Shown one piece after another: positions 1 through 9,429 of a stretch of 33,921 nucleotides of DNA. Numbering within the stretch: position 1 is the stretch's first letter; each line of letters opens with the position of its first letter. Both the position numbers and the translations under genes were made by a program. The DNA is from Nemertoderma westbladi (Eukaryota > Xenacoelomorpha > Nemertodermatida > Nemertodermatidae), in NCBI GenBank assembly GCA_032718475.1, contig JAUCBJ010004751.1, positions 1 through 33,921 on the forward strand, read 5' to 3'. The notes beneath the pieces are model-generated. The model worked only from the letters and a program-made list of their open reading frames with translations, had not been told where the DNA came from and ran no database searches.

Positions 1-48
1 CGCATGACAAACTGAAAGTAATTAACACAAGGCACAAAATCTAATGAG

Positions 49-269
49 TTAAAATCACAAATTGAATTTTAAAAAGTAGAAGTACGTAATAGCCCAGTCT
101 GTCGGTGTCGGTAACATATATTAATTAAAATCACGAATCGAATTTAAGAATAAGTATCTAAGTTATCTAAGTATCTAAGTTAAAAGTTAAAATCAAATTA
201 AAATCACTGAAAATATTTAATTTATAGTAGGCCTACCAATTAATTAAAATCACAAATTTAATATAAAAG
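49..269. repeat. Four short AT-rich direct repeats
   Basis: The core TTAAAATCAC recurs at about 49, 125, 198 and 244, each followed by an A/T-rich stretch like AAATTGAATTT. The spacing is roughly 75, 73 and 46 bases. A GTATCTAAGT duplication lies between copies 2 and 3. There is no coding potential. This looks like a decayed short tandem repeat at the edge of the window. Confidence 0.5.
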
Positions 270-299
270 TTGTAGTAGAATAAAATGTATGTCTCATCT

Positions 300-440
300 G
301 CTCATATATATACCTTGATTATTTCAAATAGTATGTATTAAAATATTGTCGTTTTTTATTGATGGTGTATATGATGTACCGGGAGGAATGCCCCTTGAGG
401 TAAAGACCTCGTCTCTCAGGGGGTCCTCGTTAAAAAGTAT
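300..440 (-). mobile_element. Possible LINE 3' UTR fragment
   Basis: Read on the minus strand, a GGACCCCCTGAG block is followed by a short hairpin-like spacer and then CAAGGGGCATTCC, running into an AATAAA-rich tail. The same CCCC...GGGG layout, with a GGTCCT-type flank, occurs in the 3' end of the LINE at 1549-2610. CR1/L2-like LINEs often leave very short 3' fragments of this kind. No coding sequence remains. The family assignment is an inference from pattern memory. Confidence 0.35.
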
Positions 441-1540
441 TTAAAAATATAATTGAACTGCCATTTAAATAGTTACAGACAGGTGATGATCTTAATTCTT
501 AACATTAGTTAAATATATGATAAAAGAAATAATATCATAAGTTAAATTAGTTAAAAATATGATTAATAAAAATGAATAAACAATTTTTCATCAATAAGAA
601 TGATTAAAAATATTGGGAGCCAGTTTATTTTAGAGTTGTGTGAATAATCAATGTGCCCTCGATCGCCCAGGAAAGACAGAAGCGAATGAACTTCCGCTGA
701 AGCACATCTATCATATATCTTCTTTCGTCATATACTGTCTTACTGTAGTAGTTGTTCCAAAGTACCAATTTATTGAACTTGAAGCATAGTCTATAGGCTG
801 ATAGGCCTATACCGGTTGCGGGTAACTGGGTAAGGTTGTATGAGCGTATTGCTGTATTGCATAGCATTCGCCGTAGTCCCGAGTCTAGTACATTCTGACA
901 TTAGCATGACGATATAAAAAACGAATCCTATGGCTGCCTTTCGCCTTTCATTACTACACTTTCGGCCATTTCTTTACCGGACAATGTTTTTATGGATGTA
1001 ACTCGAAAAATTATCCTTCATTACCGATGGAATAAAAACTTTCACCGTCGGGAACACTTTTTTCAAAAACATTTTAAGTGATTATATTTGCAAATTAGCT
1101 GAAATACTACAGTACTACGGGAATTTATTAGATGTATTTAATTACCGCTGAATGTCATACCCTCATAATTATTATACAATGAAATACCAGTAATGGATTC
1201 CAATTCCATATTAAGTAGGCCCCTATTTCCAAAGCTACTTCAAAAGTTGAATTTAAAAAAAAAGTTGAATTTTAATACAGTTGAATTTTAAAAAATAAAG
1301 TTGAAATTTCAACTCAGTTGAAAATAGAACTTCTCCCCGACTGACAACTGCTTTATACAGTCAGACAGTTGCCAAATCAAGCAATCAGAAATGTTGCCAG
1401 ATTTTGCTTGGTTGCCAAATATGGCAATCACAATCATTGCCAGATTTGGCCATTGTACCTAACTGATATAGGAAGCACTTTTTCCTATATAGGAAGAAAA
1501 AAAAAACTTCCTATTTAAGAAACCTACCCTAACTGTATGT
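441..1540. other. Non-coding AT-rich stretch with short repeats
   Basis: No supportable gene is present. Between about 1240 and 1325 the word AGTTGAATTT recurs four or five times in imperfect tandem. Between 1368 and 1455 TTGCCAAAT/GGCAA words form small inverted repeats, for example TTGCCAAATATGGCAA. The one ORF here (625-867, minus) has low-complexity composition and no recognisable domain. Confidence 0.5.
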
Positions 1541-1548
1541 GTATTACA

Positions 1549-2610
1549 TAGATAGATAGATAGATAGATTTATTTATACATTATGTAAAAACAATAACAA
1601 ATACACCAAACAATGTACCGGTATAAAGGTATTGTCCAACATAACATATAGGATTACCCCTAAAGCTTTGCAGCTTATTTCCAAGGGGGTCCTTTATGTT
1701 ACTTGGTTACAAATACAATATTACACTACGCTAACCTAAAACCAATATAAAACGTAATTACACTATGTACGTACAACTTTACCGAGAGCGTGACAATGTC
1801 CGACTCAACGATAAAGATGTAATGTACAGAACAATTTATTATAAAACGTATTTACAGCATAAATAGTAAATAATTAATAAGCTAATAACTTACTGTAGGA
1901 CTATTGTACCTATTTTTACATTGCACACGGAGATGAGATTTAACTGCAGATTTAAAAGAATGTTGATTATTTAGGTTTTTATTTTCATTAGGCAGAGCGT
2001 TCCAATTTTTTATGCCGTTAAAAAAGAAAGTATCAGATTCAAAGGATTTACAATTCGGGAGGTAGAAGTTTGAAGCACTAGCTCTGGTACTGTAAGAGGG
2101 TGTATCGCGTACTCTGTTGAATTTTTGTTTTAGGTAATTGGGACATTTACCATTATACACTTTATGCACATGGTTAAGGCGTAGCTGCTTAACTCTACTA
2201 TCTAAGTTAAGTAGTCCAGATTCAGAAAAGTCATCTGGAGTTAGGTGGTGCCTAGGTTTGTAGTCTTTAATAAATCGTACTACTTTATTCTGAGCTACTT
2301 GTAATTTACATTTAAGCTGTTTGGTTAAGCCTTCATACCAAGAAGAGCAAGCATAGTCCATGTGACACTGTATTAAAGAAGAGCAAAGTAACTTGCGGGA
2401 GTCGGTGTTTAAACTATTTTTATTTCTGTATAGAAACCTAAGCCTACTGTTAACTTTCGAGAAAATATTTTTCACTGTACTTTCTCCTGATAAGCAGTTA
2501 TCCAATGTGGCGCCTAAATATTTAACTTCCTTTTTATTTTCAATCTTATGTCCATTACTAGTGACTTCAAACTTAGTTACCTTCTTTAACTTTCTTTATA
2601 CTTACATACA
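1549..2610 (-). mobile_element. 5'-truncated CR1/L2-like LINE with (TAGA)n tail
   Basis: This is a non-LTR retrotransposon fragment on the minus strand. It keeps the C-terminal part of the reverse transcriptase (coding 1882 to about 2605), a 3' UTR of about 330 bases with a CCCCTAAAG...CCAAGGGGGTCC hairpin-like block, and a short TAGA microsatellite at about 1548-1569 that would be the 3' tail. The 8-base word GTATTACA is found on both sides (1541-1548 and 2611-2618) and may be the target-site duplication. The fragment is about 1.06 kb, so most of the element, including the endonuclease and RT catalytic core, is missing. Assignment to the CR1/L2 group rests on the C-terminal protein pattern and the 3' end, not on a search. 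Confidence 0.75.
1882..2605 (-). pseudogene. RT C-terminal domain remnant, CR1/L2-like LINE
   Basis: The longest open stretch is 207 codons (1882-2505) and the same frame continues upstream to about 2605. It begins just before the thumb-like motif KYLGATLDN, continues through SKVNSRLRFLYRNK and DYACSSWYEGL, and ends with a basic C-terminus and a stop at 1882. That order (YLG..LD, then a leucine/arginine-rich segment, then a W-containing motif) is typical of the region after the palm domain in CR1-, L2- and jockey-type RTs. The FADD catalytic motif is absent because of 5' truncation, so the piece cannot encode an active enzyme. Confidence 0.75.
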
Positions 2611-2639
2611 GTATTACAGTACTACTTAAATACTTACAG

Positions 2640-3655
2640 TATTTTTTATGTTCACTACAGCACTATATAGTACCCAAACTCCCATAAGTGCCTTGAGCCC
2701 TATATGGAATACTGACAAAAAGCGCGCCACACGCGTTCTGGTTAAACGAAAATCGCGCCAGCCATGATATCCAATGCGCGCCAAGCCAACAATTGACTAT
2801 GAAATTTTGCAGTAATTGCTGAATTGTAATAATTTATCAGTTTATAATGCTGTAGCCCTACAGTATTTTAACAATAAAATGCGAGTGTAGCGAGCAAGGA
2901 AATTTTCCAATAATGTTAACATAACTACCAGACAGCCAGACTACAGTCTGACAGTACTGCAGTAATAGTTAGATAGTAGTAGTAGTGTAGTAGTAGTAGT
3001 AAGTAGTAGGTCAACGTCAACTGACTTTTTTTAAATGCAGATGTGATGAAATTGCGAGCATAGCAAGCACGAAAATTTTAAAATTTCAGCATTTTGAGTA
3101 GGCAAACCGACTGTTTTCAAATACAAATGGTATTAAATTGCGAGCGTAGCGAGCACGGAAATTCTACTGAATCATGCATTCATGGTTTTATTGGTTTGAA
3201 GAATCTGACAATTGAAAAACTTTTGAAACAAATCATGTTTTTAATAGTCATGCTCAATCCGTCCGTTTGTCCACAGCCAGACAGTGCTAAGAGTAGGCTT
3301 ATACTATAAAGTGATAAACGCGAGCGAAGCGAGCAGAAATTTTTCAATCTTTTTAAACCTATGGAATAATTTCAAATACAGAAATAGAGCTGTAGAGTGG
3401 GATGTGTTGCCAGTGCACCGCTACGCTACGTCCTACCATAACTGCCTAACCCTACATCCATATTCGCGCCAGGATCCTCAATGCGCGCCACACACCCCTG
3501 TCGCTGTCACTACGCCAGTACGCGCCAGGCAGACTTTGAATGCATGTAACTGTGTAAACTTTTTTACACCTCATCCAGCATCCACTCCACTGTCGGGTTT
3601 GACTAAATACGCCACCGACACTTTTCGCATACCACCGACAACCACCGACAACAAA
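2640..3655. repeat. Non-coding region with GCGAGC and GCGCGCCA repeats
   Basis: No gene is supported. A word close to GCGAGCGTAGCGAGCACGG followed by AAATTTT occurs near 2881, 3052, 3138 and 3319, at spacings that are not constant (about 170, 85 and 180 bases). Words of the GCGCGCCA type cluster at 2720-2790 and 3465-3530, and CCACCGACA is repeated four times at 3612-3652. The GC-rich islands stand out against the AT-rich surroundings. The short ORFs here change frame between repeat units and have no recognisable domain. Confidence 0.5.
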
Positions 3656-4022
3656 CTACTACTAGGGCATGCTGCATTGCAGCTGCATTTTTAAGAATGC
3701 TGTGCCGGCTTATTGACAAAATTGCACCGCCACAACTCCCTATCACCCATGACATTTGCTAGATCATCCGCATCTTCAAGGCCAGTGTCCTTTAAGATGC
3801 GTCTCAAGAAAGTCATGGGCTGTCCACCATGCTTATTCACTCCATGAGGCTGCCAAAGTACAAGATTATGCACTGGCTGGTCCTCACGGCGAAAGCAATG
3901 TCCTGCAAAGCGGAGGCGATTTTGTTCTAGTGTCAAGCTTGGGGGAACCAATGAGACACCTCCAATGTTATATAGTGTCTGGTTGGAGATGTACGTGCAT
4001 TGTACTTGACACAATGAACCCG
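3656..4022 (-). mobile_element. LINE-B family, 3'-terminal fragment
   Basis: This is a copy of the last 367 or so bases of the LINE-B family, whose parent copy is at 13396-20317. It encodes the last roughly 110 residues of the RT protein (RLRFAGHCFRREDQPVHNL, then the QHS terminus) and ends in a CTACTACTA tail when read on the plus strand. An imperfect CCGACAAC word lies on both sides (3645-3652 and 4020-4027), a weak candidate target-site duplication. Compared with the other copies it has small indels, for example GTACGTGCAT in place of GTGTGCAT near 3991, so it is older or less constrained. Confidence 0.85.
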
Positions 4023-4039
4023 ACAACCCAGACTGGAAT

Positions 4040-4215
4040 CCATACACTTTGCGCCGGATTAATCCGGCGCACTTTGCAATAAAAGCGCGCCAATGTGGCG
4101 CGTGGCGCGCTCGAAAATCGTAAAGCGCGCCGACTTTGGCGCGTGGTGCGCTCGAAAATCGTAAAGTGCGCCGGCTTTGGCCCGTCTGCCCGTGGCGCTC
4201 CCAAAAATAAAAACC
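4040..4215. repeat. GC-rich tandem repeat with perfect 20-bp palindrome
   Basis: Position 4051-4070 reads GCGCCGGATTAATCCGGCGC, identical to its own reverse complement. After it come about three units of roughly 43 bases containing GCGCGCCAA.., GGCGCG and CGCTCGAAAATCGTAAA, the last of them diverged. The stretch abuts the 5' end of the small LINE fragment. There is no coding evidence. It could be a satellite fragment or the end of a transposon. Confidence 0.65.
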
Positions 4216-4522
4216 GGCGCCGATTTGTTAGTTTACAGGTTTAACACGTTCGTGGGGCCTTCGCGCAGCACGAGGCCCAGTTATGAGATACAAATTAAAA
4301 TTGTGCGACTGTATCACAAAATCAGGTTATGAGAGATTAACCCACACCACCAATTAATCAAAGAAAGGGGGACAGTACGTGTTCACCCCTTTTAATCGGC
4401 ACCCCCCCCCCCTCCCTTCCCACCCACCAATACATAACCGCGACATCTACCACCCACGGACTGACGGAAGGGTAGCACAAACTTATTTCCAAACGCACGT
4501 TCAATATGCAAAGCCAGGTGGT

Positions 4523-4981
4523 TTATAGGAATATAATCAATGCAGTACTCGTCTTTATTATAAGCCTCTTTGCGTTCGACCTGTTTTGTATTAAAATATA
4601 TTTATTAAACGCAGGCTGACGCTCTTTATAATAATAATACCTAGGGATGCCAGCTTCCAGACTTTCAATCTTTACTGCCGCGCAAACCCCGCAGAGGAAG
4701 TTTTGGTTTGAGAGATCAAGCCCATCGGCAATTGGTGTTTCAATTTCGGTCCAGGAACTCTGACAATGGGAGCATTCAATCTTAGCTGTGGTCCATTCCC
4801 GTGGTTTCGGCTTCCTTTTCTTCGTCCCAATGACAGATTCTTCTGAAGACGTTCGATTCGCTTTCAGTTTATTGTTGGCGTTTGTGTTTTGAAGTTGTAT
4901 TCGAGTGGACAGTCGCGCCGGTTTCGAGGTAACCATACCGACCTGTGATAAGCGTTGGTTTTGTTGAGTGCCGGTATTCAT
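4523..4981 (-). CDS. Hypothetical protein with CxxC...CxxC pattern
   Basis: This is a 152-codon ORF with an ATG at 4979-4981. A polar, basic N-terminal half (about residues 1-65, including the lysine/arginine-rich run TKKRKPKPRE that could be a nuclear signal) precedes a compact cysteine pattern. CSHC at about residue 70 and CGVC at about 98 are separated by roughly 25 residues, with a W and an FLC context reminiscent of a partial PHD or zinc-ribbon fold. The expected central His/Cys ligands of a PHD finger are not evident. The C-terminus (after YYYYK, about residue 117) is low-complexity and may be read-through past an unrecognised splice site. It could be a host exon or an ORF1-type transposon protein. 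I do not recognise the gene. Confidence 0.35.
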   Translation of the reverse strand: MNTGTQQNQRLSQVGMVTSKPARLSTRIQLQNTNANNKLKANRTSSEESVIGTKKRKPKPREWTTAKIECSHCQSSWTEIETPIADGLDLSNQNFLCGVCAAVKIESLEAGIPRYYYYKERQPAFNKYILIQNRSNAKRLIIKTSTALIIFL

Positions 4982-4984
4982 CTT

Positions 4985-5870
4985 CTCTCACCTCTTCAAT
5001 GTCAGATGTTGCAAATACTGATAACACGAATAACGGTATATATTTCAATACTTGTCAATAGTAATATATATAATTTAGATAACTATTTTATATCTGTACT
5101 GTTGAGCAAACTCTACATAAATTCCAACCTGTGTATCGCCGGTAGTGCTGTTGCTGTGCAAGTGCTGAAGTGCTAGTTGCCACCGGTCAGCCGGTACCGG
5201 TAGTAGGGTGGTACCATGGCCTACTACACACAGGCCATGACAAGGACTTTGCTGTGAAATTAGCGTAGGCTGACTGCTGAATTATCAAATATTATATTGT
5301 CCACGAATGCAGGGTCCATATTTAAAAGAAGATGACTAGATTTTCGTAAGTAATTTAATTGAAACAGTATTCAATAATTAATTAATTAATTATCGCTAGA
5401 GTTCCTGCAGCTTTTATTTGTTTGTGGCTGCCTCTGGCTATGTTTGTGGCAGGAATGTTTGAACGCTTATAAGTCAGTCAATCAAGGATGAAATGGAACC
5501 AAACTTGGTACACATATAGTCTATAAAAAATTTTGAAATTCTACACACAGACAGACTTCTACAGTTCCCCTGTCTGCCGCTAGGGGGCGAATTAACAGAA
5601 ACTTAAAAATAGCTGGAATTATAGAACCAACGATCAGATTCATCTGAAATTTAGTAGTAGTTACCTAAGAGCATTGCTTAATTAGAAATTCTACAGAGAC
5701 TTTTACAGTTCCTGTCTGCCGCTAGTGGGGAATTGTTAAAGCTCCAGTTCAACGTGCTTAGCACGGTTTAATAAACAATAAATTAATTATTTTATTCAAT
5801 ACAGTAGGCCTAATTATAACAGTAAAATGCAATGTATTCTATTTTTTAGTAAAATCAAGAGACAGGAGGG
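4985..5870. other. Non-coding stretch with a partial duplication
   Basis: No gene is supported. A segment of about 45 bases (AAATTCTAC..., then CTTCTACAGTTC and CTGTCTGCCGCTAG) at about 5533-5592 recurs with small changes at about 5685-5735, roughly 150 bases downstream. The rest is AT-rich, with ACCGGT/GGTACC words near 5180-5215. Confidence 0.45.
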
Positions 5871-5875
5871 AGGGT

Positions 5876-6097
5876 GGGACTGGACGCAAATCCCATCTTG
5901 GCGAATTAATATCCTGCCTCAATATTAATTTCTCAATTTTGGGAAAGGAGCAGGTTACAGTGGCACGTTATTTTAACCAAAACAATAAAGTAAACACAAT
6001 AGAACAGGTTACAGTTTTATTTTTGAGAGTAATCAGCTGTTGTTATTTGCGTCCAATTTCCCCTGGAGAGGGATTAATTTTTATTGCGTCCAGTCCC
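5876..6097. mobile_element. Small inverted-repeat element (MITE-like)
   Basis: GGGACTGGACGCAAAT at about 5876 is mirrored by ATTGCGTCCAGTCCC at about 6083-6097, giving terminal inverted repeats of about 15 bases around a 222-base element that ends in a run of about 20 C. Inside it, 5940-6015 resembles one unit of the 68-bp satellite at 21779-22620 (GGGAAAGGAGCAGGTTACAG, then ACCAAAACAATAAA). No protein is encoded. I do not see a target-site duplication, so an inverted repeat of another origin is possible. Confidence 0.5.
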
Positions 6098-6547
6098 CCC
6101 CCCCCCCCCCCCCCCTATCTTGAAATCAAATACCAAAAATATATTTATTATATGAACAATCTATTTGGAAATTGTAAGTTCGACCTATCTCTTTACCATA
6201 AGCTCAGTATCTTTATCTGGTGTGTTTTTATTATTTTACCACTTATTTAATACGTTTGATAGAATTGAACAACACCGCCCAACACAACCAACTCTCTACA
6301 CTACACTACACTTGTATAGGCCTATATAAATATAATTAATTGTAAGCAAATGCAACGGGCTGACGGGACCGAAATATGCGCCGCTACAGTGTCAATCACT
6401 AGCGGTCATGGTTCTGTGGTTAGTATGAAATGATTGACAGAACTTTGATTCATGTTTTGACTGGCTTACAAGTAGAAATAGGCTACAGTTCGTATAATAC
6501 AATATAATGCAATACTATGCCAGTATGCAGTGGGTAGATAAAACTCC
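6098..6547. other. Non-coding AT-rich spacer
   Basis: I see no gene, RNA gene or repeat I can support between the poly-C tract and the start of the 6552-9423 element. Confidence 0.5.
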
Positions 6548-6908
6548 TATACAGCCATTCCAAGCAAAGGTAAACCTTTTGGTGAAAAATGAAAGTACTT
6601 AGAAATGCATTTATTTTGTATTGAGTGTGTAGCACACATATTGTGCTTCATAAAACTGCTTTCAAATGTTCCATAACCCTCGCCAATATTTTTTTACGGC
6701 GTCCGCAAAATGTGATTTAAAAAATGCCAAAAATTCAAATTTTTGGCATAATTACATACAAACCAAAATGGCATGATAATTACCAAACTGGCAATGTCAG
6801 ATGTTTTTCAGAATCTTATATCTATGTAGTATTTAGCTATGTCGGTTAAATAATGTACAACTAATAAATATTTTTCTAATAGCATTGTAATGAGTGGATG
6901 GAAAATAT

Positions 6909-9412
6909 GTCACGACCGTTACGCTGAAGAACAAGTTTTTCCAATATCTCCAGATCCCGGGCAGTAATGGTTATAATCTTTTATATCTATCGTTAGGTGG
7001 TTCGTATCAATTGTTTGAGTCATATAGTTTAACTTGACTATATGTTCCAGTTGTAGTAATCAGCGTAACGGTCGTGACATTAACATGTGGGAAATGGGAA
7101 TATTAGCATAGCATGTATAATTCAAGGAATGAAAGGTCGTCTTTTTTACTCTCCATTTAGATTACATTTTGGAATATGATTCCACACAAAGTGATAATTG
7201 TAATATTGGGTGTACAAAGGTTTCTTCTTAACCTATAATGTGCCATAAGAGCACTTATGACCGTAACGGTTGTGACACAAACTTAGGAATCATTATTATA
7301 CAGTATAAATTAATTTGTATCATTTATGATACCACTGCTGCAGTGGGATGTAATTATAATTATACTGTAATCAGGTAGTACACATAATAAACAAAATATC
7401 AGCTTACAATACTACATAGAACAGTAGAACGTATGGCTGCTTACATATAATCTGCAAAATTTGAAAAATTATGTTTATTTACTCTTGCACTTTTCATTTT
7501 AGCACCGAACATTGTAGGTGTATTCAACTGCGGAATTTAAAAAGCCTTCCATTGAAATCAGCGCACCAGAAAACCTGTATGTAATTGAAATAAACACCAT
7601 TCCTACAAGTCTAGTTGTTTTCACTAATTTGAAAAATGCTGTTTACTTGCACTTTTCATTTTAGCACCAAAAATGGTAGGTATGTTCAACCAATCAACTG
7701 CGGAATTTAAAAAGCCTTCCATTGAAATCGGCGTACCAGAACAGCAGGAAAAACTGTATGTAATAGAGAAAGAAACACCATTCGTACAATTCTAGTTGTT
7801 TTCACTAATTTGAAAAATGCTGGTTACTTTCACTTTTCATTTTAGCACCAAAAATGGTATGTCAGTAGATGTGTTCAACTGCGGAATTTAAAAAGCCTTA
7901 TATTGAAATCGGCGTACCAGAAAACCTGTATGTAATTGAAATAAATACCATTCCTACAATTCTTATTGTTTCAACTAATTTTAAAAATGCTGGTTACTTG
8001 CACTTTTCATTTTAGCACCAAAAACGGTAGGTCAGTAGGTGCGTTCAACTGCGGAATTTAAAAAGCCTTCCATTGAAATCGGCGTACCAGAAAACCTGTA
8101 TGTAATTGAAATAAATACCATTCCTACAATTCTTATTGTTTTCACTAATTTGAAAAATGCTGGTTACTTGCACTTTTCATTTTAGCACCAAAAATGGTAG
8201 GTGTGTTCAACTGCGGAATTTAAAAAGCCTTCCATTGAAATCAGCGCACCAGAAAACCTGTATGTAATTGAAATAAATACCATTCCTACAATTCTTATTG
8301 TTTTCACTAATTTGAAAAATGCTGGTTACTTGTACTTTTCATTTTAGCACCAAAAATGGTAGGTGTGTTCAACTGCGGAATTTAAAAAGCCTTCCATTGA
8401 AATCAGCGCACCAGAAAACCTGTATGTAATTGAAATAAACACCATTCCTACAAGTCTAGTTGTTTTCATTAATTTGAAAAATACTTGTTACTTGCACTTT
8501 TCATTTTAGCACCAAAAATGGTAGATGTGTTCAATTGCGGAATGTAAAAAGCCTTCTATTAAAATCAGCGTACAAGAAAACCTGCCTGAAATCGATATCA
8601 ATACCTAACTCTAATACCTTACCATTTTTTGAAATTCAGATTTATGTGAAAATCGATAATGTCACAACCGTTACGAAACTATGTCACGACCGTTACGCTG
8701 GTTAATTGATTGGAATTGGAATTGGAATTATTTATTTGACAAACGAAGTAAAGTATAGACATACCGACATATAAGTGGATATAAACACAACCATTAAGAA
8801 AATTATATACTGTATGGTAAGGCAGAGTGCAAATTACGTACATAAATTAAATTAGATACAATTATTTTCTTCTTTCGGTTTGTAGTTCAAATTAAACAAT
8901 TATATAATTCTGTCAGGCTAAAAACGTGTTTCGGTTAGGCAAGTGTATAAAAGTTAAAAAAAAAAAGAGGTGATAAATTCAGAAATATACCGAAAAATTA
9001 AGAAGGTTAAGGTGACGCACCATATTTGGGAATGCAAAAATAATTAAATTGACACATTCTCTAATGATACTATATTGCCATACTGTTAATTTCATTTTAA
9101 ACTCTATCTATTAACATGTTAGTCTGACATAAGTAACGCTAAATAAGTACAGTAAATTCGATAGAAATTTATAATGTGTAGGAGTCTCTAAAAAGCTTGT
9201 CCATTTCAGTCACGACCGTTACGCCAACTTTAAACTGGAATACAATCAATAAAACGTAATGTATTCCAGTGCGGTTTCGATCTTAGTAAAGGTCCATATC
9301 TTAGGATCATATCATAGTAATATCTTTTCAATATCATTCTTCCATGCTGCCATGTGCCCTTAGAATACTCATTAATACCGGGAACCCATGCGGAATGTCA
9401 CGACCGTTACGC
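6909..9412. repeat. Seven copies of GTCACGACCGTTACGC
   Basis: Exact or near-exact copies are at 6909-6924 (+), 7063-7078 (-), 7262-7276 (-, one mismatch), 8661-8675 (+, one mismatch), 8683-8698 (+), 9209-9224 (+) and 9397-9412 (+). The last lies directly against the right terminal repeat. All fall inside the TIR element and I see none elsewhere in the window. Dispersed conserved words in both orientations near transposon ends are often transposase-binding sites, and that is the inference here. Confidence 0.75.
7440..8620. repeat. Minisatellite, 7 units of about 165 bp
   Basis: The landmark CACTTTTCATTTTAGCACC starts at about 7488, 7650, 7831, 8001, 8171, 8333 (first base changed) and 8495, at spacings of 162, 181, 170, 170, 162 and 162 bases. 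Each unit continues with CAACTGCGGAATTTAAAAAG, then GTACCAGAAAACCTGTATG, then CACTAATTTGAAAAATGC. Unit length varies by short insertions such as GTCAGTAG. Frames are closed in every unit, so this is not a coding array. Confidence 0.85.
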
Positions 9413-9429
9413 TGGAATGGCTGTATAAC

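Larger units (their letters stand above)
6552..9423. mobile_element. 2.9-kb non-autonomous TIR element
   Basis: The left end TATACAGCCATTCCA (6548-6562) is the exact inverse of TGGAATGGCTGTATA (9413-9427). This gives an inverted repeat of at least 11 bases (CAGCCATTCCA) flanked by TATA, the probable duplication (or TA, if the repeat starts two bases earlier). Inside are seven copies of a 16-base motif (see separate entry) and a minisatellite at about 7440-8620. No transposase or other ORF is present, so any movement would need a related enzyme supplied in trans. I cannot assign a superfamily. Confidence 0.6.

Noticed and set aside
3756-4082. Plus-strand ORF of 108 codons
   Set aside because: It is antisense to the LINE-B C-terminal coding sequence, which is clearly homologous to three other copies.
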